From JBFKPQ01 sp041628225 (GTDB lineage Bacteria; Actinomycetota; Acidimicrobiia; Spongiisociales; JAENVV01), in contig JBFKPQ010000001.1 in assembly GCA_041628225.1 (NCBI GenBank), forward strand, positions 99,722 through 163,721: DNA of 64,000 bases. Reading direction: 5' to 3'. Below are positions 33,565 through 41,881 of the stretch, in pieces. Each line of letters starts with the position of its first letter. Position 1 is the stretch's first letter. Under the pieces are notes generated by a model. It was not told where the DNA came from and did not search any database. It saw nothing but the letters and a program-made list of their open reading frames with translations. A program made the position numbers and the translations under genes.

Positions 33565-34581
33565 TCAGGGGACGCGGACGGTGGCGAGTACCTCGTCCAT
33601 CACGGCGCGATTGGCGCGCAGGTCGCCGCCTCCGGACAGGATCAGCCGATGGGCCATCACGGGCCCGGCAACCGCCTTGACGTCGTCGGGGCTCACGTAG
33701 CGAGACCCGCGCACGACGGCATGGCCCCGTGCGACGGCGAGCAGCGCCAAGCTGGCGCGCGGGCTGGCGCCGAGCGTCACCTCCGGGTGGTTCCGGGTGC
33801 CTTCGGCCACGTCGAGTACGTAGTCGGCCACGGCGTGGTCGCAGTGCAGTGTCGCCACCTGCTGGATCGCCTCGTCGAGTTCGGAGGCGGTCACGACCGC
33901 CTCGACGGCAGGAAGATGCGCGGCGCCACCCTGACCCAAGAGGATCTCGCGCTCGGAGCTCCGGCCCGGGAGGCCGAGTTCGATGATGGCTGCGAACCGG
34001 TCGAGTTGTCCTTCGACCAGGGGAAACGTGCCGGCGTGCTCGAAGGGGTTCTGAGTGGCGACGACGAAGAAGGGCTTCGGTAGGCGATAGGTGGCGCCGT
34101 CGACTGAGACCTGTCGCTCAGCCATCGCCTCGAGCATGGCCGCCTGCGTGCGCGGAGTGGCCCGGTTGATCTCGTCGAACAGCACCACGTTGGCGAAGAG
34201 AGGTCCGGGCCGGAACTGCCACTTCTCGGTGGAGCGCGTGTAGACCGACACACCCGTGACGTCGGCCGGCAGCAGGTCGGGCGTCCCCTGCACACGCCGG
34301 AACGACCCTCCCACGGAAGCGGCCATCGATTTGGCGAGCACGGTCTTTCCGACCCCGGGAACGTCCTCGATGAGCAGGTGTCCGCCCGACAGCAGCACCG
34401 AGATGGCGAGACGAATCTGATCGGGCTTCCCGCGGAGCACCGACGACAGGTTCGTGAAGAGGTCCCCGGCCACCCTCGAACCCAGCGGGGCTCCCTGCCG
34501 GAGTGGTTGGGGGGGTGCCGGTTCGGGCGCGGGGGACGGAACAGCGTGCATGGAGTCAGTATCGGCCGACGACGAAGCCAT
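33565..34581 (-). CDS. MoxR-family AAA+ ATPase
   Basis: 338 residues from ATG 34581; ATG 34551 is also possible. After a Pro-rich N-terminus, the AAA_3 domain shows Walker A EDVPGVGKTVLAKSMA, Walker B V-L-F-D-E-I-N-R-A, sensor 1 in V-A-T-Q-N-P-F-E-H-A-G-T and the arginine finger region Q-L-D-R-F. The C-terminal lid (AAA_lid_2) ends with S-P-D-D-V-K-A-V-A-G-P-V-M-A-H-R. MoxR proteins act as chaperone-like ATPases maturing partner complexes; the following DUF58 and TgpA proteins are likely partners. The start lies back-to-back with the glycine riboswitch. Confidence 0.94.
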   Translation of the reverse strand: MASSSADTDSMHAVPSPAPEPAPPQPLRQGAPLGSRVAGDLFTNLSSVLRGKPDQIRLAISVLLSGGHLLIEDVPGVGKTVLAKSMAASVGGSFRRVQGTPDLLPADVTGVSVYTRSTEKWQFRPGPLFANVVLFDEINRATPRTQAAMLEAMAERQVSVDGATYRLPKPFFVVATQNPFEHAGTFPLVEGQLDRFAAIIELGLPGRSSEREILLGQGGAAHLPAVEAVVTASELDEAIQQVATLHCDHAVADYVLDVAEGTRNHPEVTLGASPRASLALLAVARGHAVVRGSRYVSPDDVKAVAGPVMAHRLILSGGGDLRANRAVMDEVLATVRVP

Positions 34582-34654
34582 ATTGAGGTCAGTGTGACAG
34601 ACCCCGGCGCGGTACGTGATCGATCGCGTACACTCCAAGCACAAGCCATCGACC

Positions 34655-34823
34655 CTGGTCGGGAGAGCGCCGCCGCGAGCGGCCGCCGAAGGAGCAATGT
34701 TCCCCGGACAATCTCTCAGGCACCCGGACCGATCAGGAGAGGCAACGCTGGAAAGCAGCCGAAGGGCTCACCGAAGGGGAAAGCCACCCACGTGGCGAAA
34801 CTCTCAGGTCCATGACAGTCGGG
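34655..34823 (+). promoter_or_regulatory. Tandem glycine riboswitch upstream of gcvT
   Basis: Two glycine aptamers in series. Aptamer 1 shows GGGAGAGC (34661), CCGAAGGAGCAA (34686-34697) and AATCTCTCAGG (about 34710). Aptamer 2 shows AGGAGAGGC (34735), CCGAAGGGGAAA (about 34771) and GAAACTCTCAGG (about 34796-34807), with a linker of only a few bases. These conserved cores are those of the glycine cleavage riboswitch. The gcvT start is about 35 bases after the second aptamer. Glycine binding is expected to turn on the glycine cleavage genes. Confidence 0.92.
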
Positions 34824-34857
34824 GCTGCGGCGGCGCGCGCCGAGACGGAGGACTGAC

Positions 34858-35958
34858 ATGGACCTGCAACGAACACCCCTCTACGGGCTGCACACGGATC
34901 GCGGCGGCCGCATGGTCGAATTCGCGGGATACGAGATGCCGATCCGCTACGAGGACGGCATCATCGCCGAACACCTGCAGACGCGGTCGGCCGCCAGCCT
35001 GTTCGACGTCGGCCACATGGGCGTGATCGAGGTCTGGGGACACGGCGCGGCCGAACAACTCGAGCGGCTGGTTCCCTCGGCGATCGTCGGTCTGCCGCAC
35101 GGCAAGCTCCGCTACACCTTCTTCACCAATGATCAGGGTGGGGTGATCGACGACCTCATGGTCACCAACGCCGGTGACCGGATCGTCCTCGTGGTGAACG
35201 CCGGAACGAAGGCGGGTGACCTCGAACATCTGCAGTCTCACCTGGATGTCGAAGTCCGGCCCCGTCCCGACCTGTCGTTGCTCGCCCTCCAGGGTCCCGC
35301 CGCCGAGAGTGTGCTCTCCGGTCTCACCGACGCCCCGGTGGCCACGCAGCCGTTCATGACGTCCGTCGACGCCGAGGTGGGCGGCGTCGACATGTCGGTG
35401 TCTCGATCCGGTTACACCGGCGAGGACGGCTTCGAGCTGATGCTGCCATCCGATGCGGCGCGGTCGGTGGCGGAACGCCTGCTGTCGGATCCCGACGTCG
35501 AACTCGCCGGCCTCGGGGCACGCGACTCGCTTCGGCTCGAAGCGGGGCTGTGCTTGTACGGTCACGATCTCGACGCCACCACGACGCCGGTTGAAGCAGC
35601 TCTCGTGTGGGCGATGCAGAAGCGGCGACGCACCGAAGGCGGATTCCCGGGGTTCGACATCATCCGCCGCCAACTCGACGACGGCCCGTCGCGGCTCAGA
35701 GTCGGTCTTCGTCCTGACGGCCGGGCACCGGTACGGGAGGGCGCCGAACTGCACGCGAACGGATCGGTGATCGGTGTCGTGACATCGGGCGGATACGGGC
35801 CCTCCGTCGAAGCGCCGGTGGCGATGGGCTACGTCGCCGCCGAACATGCCGACGCCGGAACCGAGTTGACCGCTCATCAACGCAACAAGTCGGTGAAGGT
35901 GACCGTCTCCGATCTGCCGTTCATCCAGCCGTCCTACTACCGAGGTGAAACCGCATGA
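34858..35958 (+). CDS. gcvT: Aminomethyltransferase, T protein of the glycine cleavage system
   Basis: 366 residues. It begins LQRTPLYGLHTDRGGRMVEFAG, continues with the family's S-L-F-D-V-G-H-M-G, the folate-binding domain with S-R-S-G-Y-T-G-E-D-G-F-E, and L-G-A-R-D-S-L-R-L-E-A-G-L-C-L-Y-G-H-D. The C-terminal barrel (G-Y-V-A) is present. It transfers the aminomethyl group from H protein to tetrahydrofolate, releasing ammonia. Strong ribosome site (GGAGGAC) and a tandem glycine riboswitch precede it. Overlaps gcvP by four bases. Confidence 0.96.
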   Translation: MDLQRTPLYGLHTDRGGRMVEFAGYEMPIRYEDGIIAEHLQTRSAASLFDVGHMGVIEVWGHGAAEQLERLVPSAIVGLPHGKLRYTFFTNDQGGVIDDLMVTNAGDRIVLVVNAGTKAGDLEHLQSHLDVEVRPRPDLSLLALQGPAAESVLSGLTDAPVATQPFMTSVDAEVGGVDMSVSRSGYTGEDGFELMLPSDAARSVAERLLSDPDVELAGLGARDSLRLEAGLCLYGHDLDATTTPVEAALVWAMQKRRRTEGGFPGFDIIRRQLDDGPSRLRVGLRPDGRAPVREGAELHANGSVIGVVTSGGYGPSVEAPVAMGYVAAEHADAGTELTAHQRNKSVKVTVSDLPFIQPSYYRGETA

Positions 35959-38753
35959 CCTTCCTCGACCGCCACTTGGGTCCCCGCCCGTCCGACCTGG
36001 CCGCCATGCTCGAGACCGTGGGCGCCGGTTCTCTGGAGGAACTGATCGACAAGGCGGTCCCGTCCGGGATTCGCGACGATCGGCTGGAACTTCCCGACCC
36101 GCTCTCGGAAGTGGACGCGCTGGCACGTATGCGTGACTACGCCGACCAGAACACCGTGCTCCGATCTCTCATCGGCCAGGGGTACTACGGCACGATCACG
36201 CCCGGTGTCATCCAGCGCAATGTGCTGGAGAACCCCGGCTGGTACACCGCCTATACGCCGTACCAGCCCGAGATCTCGCAGGGGAGGCTCGAGGCGTTGA
36301 CCGTCTTCCAGACGATGGTCGCCGACCTGACCGGCATGGCTCTGGCCAACGCCTCCCTGCTCGATGAGGGCACCGCCGCCGCCGAGGCGATGGCGTTGGC
36401 GCACCGCGCGTCGAAGTCGGGATCCGATGTCTTCTTCGTCGACGCCGACGCCCATCCGCAGACGATCGACGTGATCCGCACACGCGCCGGCTCGCTCGGT
36501 TTCGAGGTCGTGGTGGGCGACGTGGCCCAGGCGCTGGAGCACGGGCCCTTCGGGCTGCTCGTTCAATACCCTGGCACGTCGGGTTCGGTTCGAGATCTGA
36601 GCGATCTGATCGCAGCCGCGCACGATGGCGGTGCCGTCGTGACGGTGGCGGCCGACCTGCTCGCCTTGACGCTGCTCCGCCCACCGGGCGAGATGGGCGC
36701 CGACATCGTAGTGGGGACGTCACAGCGGTTCGGGGTTCCGATGGGGTACGGGGGCCCGCACGCCGCCTACATGGCCGTCACCGATGCCCACACCCGTTCG
36801 CTGCCAGGCCGGTTGGTCGGCGTCTCGGTGGACAGCGGCGGACGCACGGCGTACCGCCTGGCACTCCAGACCCGCGAACAGCACATCCGTCGAGAGCGGG
36901 CGACTTCCAACATCTGCACGGCCCAGGTCCTGCTGGCGGTGATGGCTGCCCTCTATGCGGTCTACCACGGTCCGGCGGGGTTGACGGAGATCGCCCGCCG
37001 AGTCCACGAACTGACGAGCCGGCTGGCGGCCTCGTTGGAAGCCGGTGGGCTCGAACTGGTCAACTCGACGTGGTTCGACACCCTCTGCGTCCGGGTCGAG
37101 TCCGCGACCGACGTCCTGGAACAGGCTGTCGCAGCGGGCTACAACCTACGCCTGGTGGACGCCACCACGGTCGGCGTGTCGTTCGATGAGACGGTCGACG
37201 AAGCCGATCTCGCCGCGGTCTGTGACATCTTCGGCGTTGCCGTTACCGATACGGCCGCTGCCGGCTGGACCGACGAACTGGCACGCTCGAGCGAGTTCCT
37301 GACGCATCCGACGTTCCACCGCTACCGGTCGGAGACAGAGATGCTTCGCTACCTGCGCCGGCTCCAGGACAAGGACATCGCGCTCGATCGGTCGATGATC
37401 CCGCTCGGGTCCTGCACGATGAAGCTGAACGCGACGTCGGAGATGGTTCCCATCACCTGGCCCGAGTTCGCCGACCTACATCCGTTCGCGCCGATCGATC
37501 AAGCCACCGGCTATGTGGGTCTCATCGCCGAACTCGAGACGTGGCTGGCCGAGATCACGGGCTACGACGCCGTCTCGGTGCAACCGAACGCCGGTTCGCA
37601 AGGTGAATACGCCGGTCTGCTGGCCATCCGCGCCTATCACGAGAGCCGCGGCGAACCAGAACGAGACGTCTGCCTCATCCCGTCGTCGGCGCACGGCACG
37701 AATCCCGCGTCGGCGGCGATGGCTGGGCTTCGAGTCGTCGTCGTCGAATGCGACGAGAACGGCAACGTCGACGTCACCGACCTCTCCGCGAAGGCCGCCG
37801 AACACGCCGACCGTCTGGCCGCGCTCATGGTGACCTACCCGTCCACACACGGCGTGTTCGAAGAGGCGATCTCTGAGATCTGCGACATCGTGCACGACCA
37901 CGGGGGTCAGGTGTATCTCGACGGAGCGAACCTCAACGCGATGGTGGGCATCGCCAAGCCGGGCTGGTTCGGCTCAGACGTATCTCACCTGAATCTGCAC
38001 AAGACGTTCACCATTCCGCACGGCGGCGGGGGGCCAGGCGTCGGCCCGATCGGGGTGAAGGCCCACTTGGCGCCGTTCTTGCCCGGCCATCGCACCGACG
38101 ATGCGGCCGGACCGGTTGGGCCGGTGGCTTCGGCTCGATGGGGTTCAGCCGGCATCCTCCCCATATCGTGGATGTATATCGCCATGATGGGCGCGGCCGG
38201 CATGCGGGCGGCCACCGAAGTGGCGATCCTCAATGCCAACTACGTGGCCAAGCGACTCGAAGGGCACTTCGACGTTCTGTACACCGGCGCGGCAGGTCTC
38301 GTGGCCCACGAATGCATCATCGACATCCGTCCCTTGCACCGGACGACCGAGGTGACCGTCGACGACATCGCCAAGCGTCTCGTCGACTACGGCTTCCACG
38401 CTCCCACCATGTCGTTCCCGGTGGCCGGGACGCTCATGATCGAGCCGACCGAGTCGGAGTCGAAGGAGGAGCTCGACCGGTTCTGTGAGGCGATGATCGC
38501 CATCCGCCAGGAGATTGCCGCCATCGAGCAGGGTGAGGTGGCACACGCCGATTCGGCGCTGGCGCACGCTCCCCACACCGCGGAGGATCTCGTCGCGGTG
38601 GACTGGGACCGGCCGTACGCACGACGGTTCGGCGCGTATCCGGTGCCCGGCATCGTCGATCGAAAGTACTGGCCCCCGGTGTCGCGGATCGACGCGCGAT
38701 ATGGCGATCGAAACATCATGTGTGCCTGTCCGCCGATCGACGAGTGGCGCTGA
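35955..38753 (+). CDS. gcvP: Glycine dehydrogenase (decarboxylating), P protein
   Basis: 932 residues, the full-length fused form (P1 plus P2 halves). N-terminal F-L-D-R-H-L-G-P-R and the G-Q-G-Y-Y-G-T-I-T-P-G-V-I segment are typical. The PLP-binding lysine is K683 in HLNLHKTFTIPHGGGGPG. The C-terminal half also has the P-L-G-S-C-T-M-K-L-N segment near 480. It decarboxylates glycine and passes the aminomethyl group to lipoyl-H protein. gcvH, normally next to these genes, is not in the window, so H protein must be encoded elsewhere. Confidence 0.97.
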   Translation: MTFLDRHLGPRPSDLAAMLETVGAGSLEELIDKAVPSGIRDDRLELPDPLSEVDALARMRDYADQNTVLRSLIGQGYYGTITPGVIQRNVLENPGWYTAYTPYQPEISQGRLEALTVFQTMVADLTGMALANASLLDEGTAAAEAMALAHRASKSGSDVFFVDADAHPQTIDVIRTRAGSLGFEVVVGDVAQALEHGPFGLLVQYPGTSGSVRDLSDLIAAAHDGGAVVTVAADLLALTLLRPPGEMGADIVVGTSQRFGVPMGYGGPHAAYMAVTDAHTRSLPGRLVGVSVDSGGRTAYRLALQTREQHIRRERATSNICTAQVLLAVMAALYAVYHGPAGLTEIARRVHELTSRLAASLEAGGLELVNSTWFDTLCVRVESATDVLEQAVAAGYNLRLVDATTVGVSFDETVDEADLAAVCDIFGVAVTDTAAAGWTDELARSSEFLTHPTFHRYRSETEMLRYLRRLQDKDIALDRSMIPLGSCTMKLNATSEMVPITWPEFADLHPFAPIDQATGYVGLIAELETWLAEITGYDAVSVQPNAGSQGEYAGLLAIRAYHESRGEPERDVCLIPSSAHGTNPASAAMAGLRVVVVECDENGNVDVTDLSAKAAEHADRLAALMVTYPSTHGVFEEAISEICDIVHDHGGQVYLDGANLNAMVGIAKPGWFGSDVSHLNLHKTFTIPHGGGGPGVGPIGVKAHLAPFLPGHRTDDAAGPVGPVASARWGSAGILPISWMYIAMMGAAGMRAATEVAILNANYVAKRLEGHFDVLYTGAAGLVAHECIIDIRPLHRTTEVTVDDIAKRLVDYGFHAPTMSFPVAGTLMIEPTESESKEELDRFCEAMIAIRQEIAAIEQGEVAHADSALAHAPHTAEDLVAVDWDRPYARRFGAYPVPGIVDRKYWPPVSRIDARYGDRNIMCACPPIDEWR

Positions 38754-38756
38754 GGA

Positions 38757-39608
38757 TCACACGTCGGCGGGATCGAATGCCACCCGGTCGAGCGCCCAGC
38801 GGGGTGCCGTCGCCTGCCACCAACCGAGCACGTCGAGGCGGCCCTCGACCTTGGCGGCCAGCAGCGAGAGGTCGTCGCCGGTGATGGTGAATCGGGGGAC
38901 GGACCATCCGTCCGTCCGCCGTGGCCGGAAGCAGATGGCGTAGGCCTCGACGAATCCCGCGGCTCGCGCCGCCGACGTGACGGTGTCGGTCACGTGTTGG
39001 GCCGGTCGCCCGAACGGGTAGGCGGCCCGTAGGACGTCGGTCTGGAGCCGGTCCTCCAGGTCGGCGCGCGATCCGGCGAGCTCGTGGAGGACCGTGGTCG
39101 GGTCGAGGCCGGCGAGGTTGCGGTGTGTGATCGTGTGGGCGCCGATCTCCATGCCGGCCGTCACGAGATCTTCGGCGTCGCGCCAGCTCATCCCCAGGAT
39201 GTCGTCGTGCGGAGCCCGGTTGATGGCCGCGAAGTGCGCGAGGACGTCCGGATCACCGTCGAGGAGTCCCGTGGTCAAGAAGAAGGTGGCGGGCCAACCC
39301 CGGTCGACCAGCCGTGGCAGGACCGTGTGGTGGTTGTCCCGGTAGCCGTCGTCGAAGGTGAGAGCCACCCGAAGGCCGTCAGCCGGCGTGGAGAGATCGG
39401 CGAGTGAGACGACGGTGGCGTTGTCGGCGAGCCAGTCGAGATGGGCGTCGAAACGATCGGGGGTGAGATCCGCAAAGGCCGTGGTGTTCGAGATCGAGTG
39501 GTAACACAAGATCACCGATCGATTCCTGCCCGACGGCGCCGGCAGGCGCGCCAGCAGCTGCTTGGCGGCTCCCTTGACCATCGCCATCGCGCCCCGCTGC
39601 TCTGCCAT
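38757..39608 (-). CDS. Polysaccharide deacetylase (NodB homology, CE4)
   Basis: 283 residues. Motif 1 is LTFDDGYRDN (catalytic and metal Asp), motif 2 is H-T-I-T-H-R-N (the two metal His), motif 3 R-A-A-Y-P-F-G-R-P; there is no clear signal peptide, though residues 1-30 are mildly hydrophobic/basic. CE4 enzymes remove N- or O-acetyl groups from polysaccharides. Located at the border of the exopolysaccharide locus and divergent from its first glycosyltransferase. TAGCCT lies seven bases before the ATG. Confidence 0.88.
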   Translation of the reverse strand: MAEQRGAMAMVKGAAKQLLARLPAPSGRNRSVILCYHSISNTTAFADLTPDRFDAHLDWLADNATVVSLADLSTPADGLRVALTFDDGYRDNHHTVLPRLVDRGWPATFFLTTGLLDGDPDVLAHFAAINRAPHDDILGMSWRDAEDLVTAGMEIGAHTITHRNLAGLDPTTVLHELAGSRADLEDRLQTDVLRAAYPFGRPAQHVTDTVTSAARAAGFVEAYAICFRPRRTDGWSVPRFTITGDDLSLLAAKVEGRLDVLGWWQATAPRWALDRVAFDPADV

Positions 39609-39615
39609 GCGGGCC

Positions 39616-39621
39616 AGGCTA
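39616..39621 (-). promoter_or_regulatory. Candidate -10 box of a leaderless promoter for the deacetylase gene
   Basis: TAGCCT, seven bases, ATG 39608 on the minus strand. It lies only ten bases from the opposite-strand box at 39632. Confidence 0.45.
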
Positions 39622-39631
39622 GGCCGCCCGC

Positions 39632-39637
39632 TAGCTT
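39632..39637 (+). promoter_or_regulatory. Candidate -10 box of a leaderless promoter for the first GT4 gene
   Basis: TAGCTT, seven bases, TTG 39645. If real, the ATG at 39639 is upstream of the transcript start and the TTG is the start codon. Confidence 0.4.
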
Positions 39638-39644
39638 GATGGCC

Positions 39645-40772
39645 TTGCGGATACTCCTGGTGCACACGGCCTACCGGCAGAGCGGAGGCGAGGACGCGGT
39701 CGTCGACCGCCAGGCCGCGCTGCTCGCCGGGGGTGGACATGACGTCGACCTGTTCCGATTCGAGAACCCTGCCGGTGCGCGGGAGTCGGTGTTCGGCTTG
39801 GTGCGTGCGCCATGGAACCCCGCCTCGGCGCGGGTGCTTCGGGAACGGATCGAAGCGTTTGGTCCGGATGTGGTGCACGTCCACAACACGTGGTTCGCGG
39901 CATCGCCGGCCGTGTTCGCCACGGTTCGCCGCGCCGGCGCCCCGCTGGTCGTGACCCTCCACAACTACCGGCCGCTGTGTGCCAATGCCTTGCTGTTTCG
40001 TGACGGCGCCGTCTGCGAGGACTGCGTCGGCCACCTCGGATGGCGCGGGGTCGTTCGCCGGTGTTACCGCGACTCCGCCGTCACCTCGGCGGCTGTGGCG
40101 GGCACCTCGGTGCTGCTCTCACGCCAGCTGGCGTGGGCCGATCGGCTCGTGGTTCCGAGCCGGACAGCCGGCGAGCGTTTCCGGGCGGCCGGGCACACCC
40201 GCCTGAAGGTGATCCCGCACGCGATTCCCGATCCTGGTCCGCGCCTGGTGGACGCCGCCGACTCGGACATGGTGGTGTTCGCGGGGCGTCTTTCGGCGGA
40301 GAAAGGGCTGGAACAAGTGGTGGTGTCCTGGCCGTCCTCCCGGATGCGACTCCACGTGTTCGGGGACGGCCCGGAACGTTCCCGGCTCGAAGCCGTAGCA
40401 CGACCAGGCGTCGTGTTCCGGGGTTGGTCTCCCCCCGAGGAGGTCGCCACCGCCCTCCGATCGGCGCGCGCCCTGGTGTTTCCGTCGGTCGTGCTCGAGA
40501 CCTTCGGGCTGGCGGTCGGCGAGGCGCTGGCGGCCGGCACCCCGGCATTCGTGACGGCCGGCACGGCCGCCTCGGAACTGATCGAAGCGGGCGGGGGATG
40601 GTCGGTTCGATCACAAACGGGTTGGGACAACGCGCTCAGCGTGTTGGAGGACCCGGCGCAGGTGTCACAGAGAGCGGTCGAGGCGCGCGCGGTCTACGAG
40701 TCGTCTCTGTCGCCTGCGGTGGGCCTCCGGCGGCTGGTCGAGCTCTACGAAGCGGTGCTCACACATCGGTAG
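39645..40772 (+). CDS. Glycosyltransferase family 4
   Basis: 375 residues from TTG 39645 (or 377 from ATG 39639). Begins R-I-L-L-V-H-T-A-Y-R-Q-S-G-G-E-D, the GT-B N-terminal nucleotide-free domain; V-V-H-V-H-N-T-W-F is the acceptor-side motif. The donor-binding domain shows V-V-F-A-G-R-L-S-A-E-K-G and the E-x7-E motif in ETFGLAVGEALAAGTP. A C-x2-C-like pair with other Cys near 120-135 (A-V-C-E-D-C-V-G-H) is seen in a GT4 subgroup and may bind a metal. Adds a sugar to the lipid-linked repeat unit of the polysaccharide. Confidence 0.9.
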   Translation: MRILLVHTAYRQSGGEDAVVDRQAALLAGGGHDVDLFRFENPAGARESVFGLVRAPWNPASARVLRERIEAFGPDVVHVHNTWFAASPAVFATVRRAGAPLVVTLHNYRPLCANALLFRDGAVCEDCVGHLGWRGVVRRCYRDSAVTSAAVAGTSVLLSRQLAWADRLVVPSRTAGERFRAAGHTRLKVIPHAIPDPGPRLVDAADSDMVVFAGRLSAEKGLEQVVVSWPSSRMRLHVFGDGPERSRLEAVARPGVVFRGWSPPEEVATALRSARALVFPSVVLETFGLAVGEALAAGTPAFVTAGTAASELIEAGGGWSVRSQTGWDNALSVLEDPAQVSQRAVEARAVYESSLSPAVGLRRLVELYEAVLTHR

Positions 40773-40832
40773 TTTTCGCGCTCTCCGAGTACCCCTCCCC
40801 CCACTCTCCGTGTGGTGGTAGGTTTGAGCAGA

Positions 40833-40847
40833 GGCGCAACATGCGCC
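40833..40847 (+). promoter_or_regulatory. Small perfect inverted repeat in the GME leader
   Basis: GGCGCA-ACA-TGCGCC, six pairs and a three-base loop, about 80 bases before the GME start and just after a TAGGTT box (40819-40824) that could be the -10. It would be at the very 5' end of the transcript, or an operator. Confidence 0.3.
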
Positions 40848-40905
40848 ACGCGTAAGCACGAGATTGGGGCTCGGGAGGCACCAGGGTGTGGTCGGCTGTC
40901 CCGTG

Positions 40906-40920
40906 CCCCCGATGAGGGGG
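40906..40920 (+). promoter_or_regulatory. Hairpin covering the GME ribosome binding site
   Basis: CCCCC-GATGA-GGGGG, in which the right arm is the G-rich ribosome site of the ATG at 40926. An alternative pairing of 40877-40881 (GGCAC) with 40903-40907 (GTGCC) would compete, so a switch is conceivable. Confidence 0.35.
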
Positions 40921-40925
40921 ATGCG

Positions 40926-41879
40926 ATGCAAAAAGTATTGGTGACGGGGGCCGGCGGCTTCATCGGTCATCATCTCGTCACGGATCTGAAACGGCGGGGC
41001 TACTGGGTCAGGGGCGTGGACCTCAAGCACCCGGAGTTCAACGAGACGGACGCCGACGAATTCGAGATTCTGGACCTGCGCCGGTGGGACGCCGCCCTCC
41101 AGGCGACGCGCGGCATCGACCAGGTGTACGCCCTGGCGGCGGACATGGGCGGCATGGGGTTCATCTCCGCACATCACGCCGAGATACTCCACAACAACTC
41201 CCTCATCAACCTCCACACGATGGAAGCCGCGCGCGTCAACGGCGTCGGTCGCTATCTGTACACCTCGTCGGCGTGCATCTACCCGGAGCACCTCCAGGAG
41301 GACGCCGACGTCGCGCCCCTCAAAGAGGAGGACGCCTACCCGGCCAATCCCCAAGACGCCTACGGGTGGGAGAAGCTCGTCTCCGAGAAGCTCGCCGAGT
41401 ACTACGGCGCCGAATACGACCTGGAGGTTCGGATCGTCCGGTTCCACAACATCTACGGCCCGAACGGTACGTACGACGGTGGACGTGAGAAGGCACCTGC
41501 GGCCCTGTGCCGGAAGGTCGCCCAGGTCGACGATGGTGGCTCGATAGAGATCTGGGGCGACGGGGAGCAGACGAGGTCGTTCTGCTACATCGACGATTGC
41601 GTACAGGGCATCTACCGGCTCATGCAGTCGGACTTTTCCGAGCCGGTGAACCTCGGCCGCGACCGGATGGTGACGATCAACGAGCTCGCGCAGATCATCA
41701 TCGACATCTCCGGCAAGCGCGACATCTCGCTCGTGCACGTCGACGGACCGCAGGGTGTGCGGGGCCGGAACTCCGACAACGATCTGCTCAAGGAGACCTT
41801 GGGCTGGGAGCCCAAGACGCGCCTCGAAGAAGGACTCGAACCCACCTATCGGTGGATCGAAAAGATGGTGCGCGGCTGA
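40926..41879 (+). CDS. GDP-mannose 3,5-epimerase-like NAD-dependent epimerase
   Basis: 317 residues of the extended SDR family. NAD site: VLVTGAGGFIGHHL. The diagnostic A-A-D-M-G-G-M-G-F-I segment (71-80) matches plant GDP-mannose 3,5-epimerase. The catalytic residues of that enzyme are present: C117 in SSACIYP, Y146 and K150 in YGWEK, and K189 in GGREKAPAA. The reaction would convert GDP-D-mannose to GDP-L-galactose (and GDP-L-gulose), an activated sugar for the polysaccharide. Ribosome site GAGGGGG lies in a potential hairpin. First gene of the long run up to the flippase. Confidence 0.92.
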   Translation: MQKVLVTGAGGFIGHHLVTDLKRRGYWVRGVDLKHPEFNETDADEFEILDLRRWDAALQATRGIDQVYALAADMGGMGFISAHHAEILHNNSLINLHTMEAARVNGVGRYLYTSSACIYPEHLQEDADVAPLKEEDAYPANPQDAYGWEKLVSEKLAEYYGAEYDLEVRIVRFHNIYGPNGTYDGGREKAPAALCRKVAQVDDGGSIEIWGDGEQTRSFCYIDDCVQGIYRLMQSDFSEPVNLGRDRMVTINELAQIIIDISGKRDISLVHVDGPQGVRGRNSDNDLLKETLGWEPKTRLEEGLEPTYRWIEKMVRG

Positions 41880-41881
41880 CC

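Noticed and set aside
34804..36126. 440-residue minus-strand open frame opposite gcvT
   Set aside because: gcvT is certain on the plus strand and follows the riboswitch; the antisense frame has no recognisable domain.
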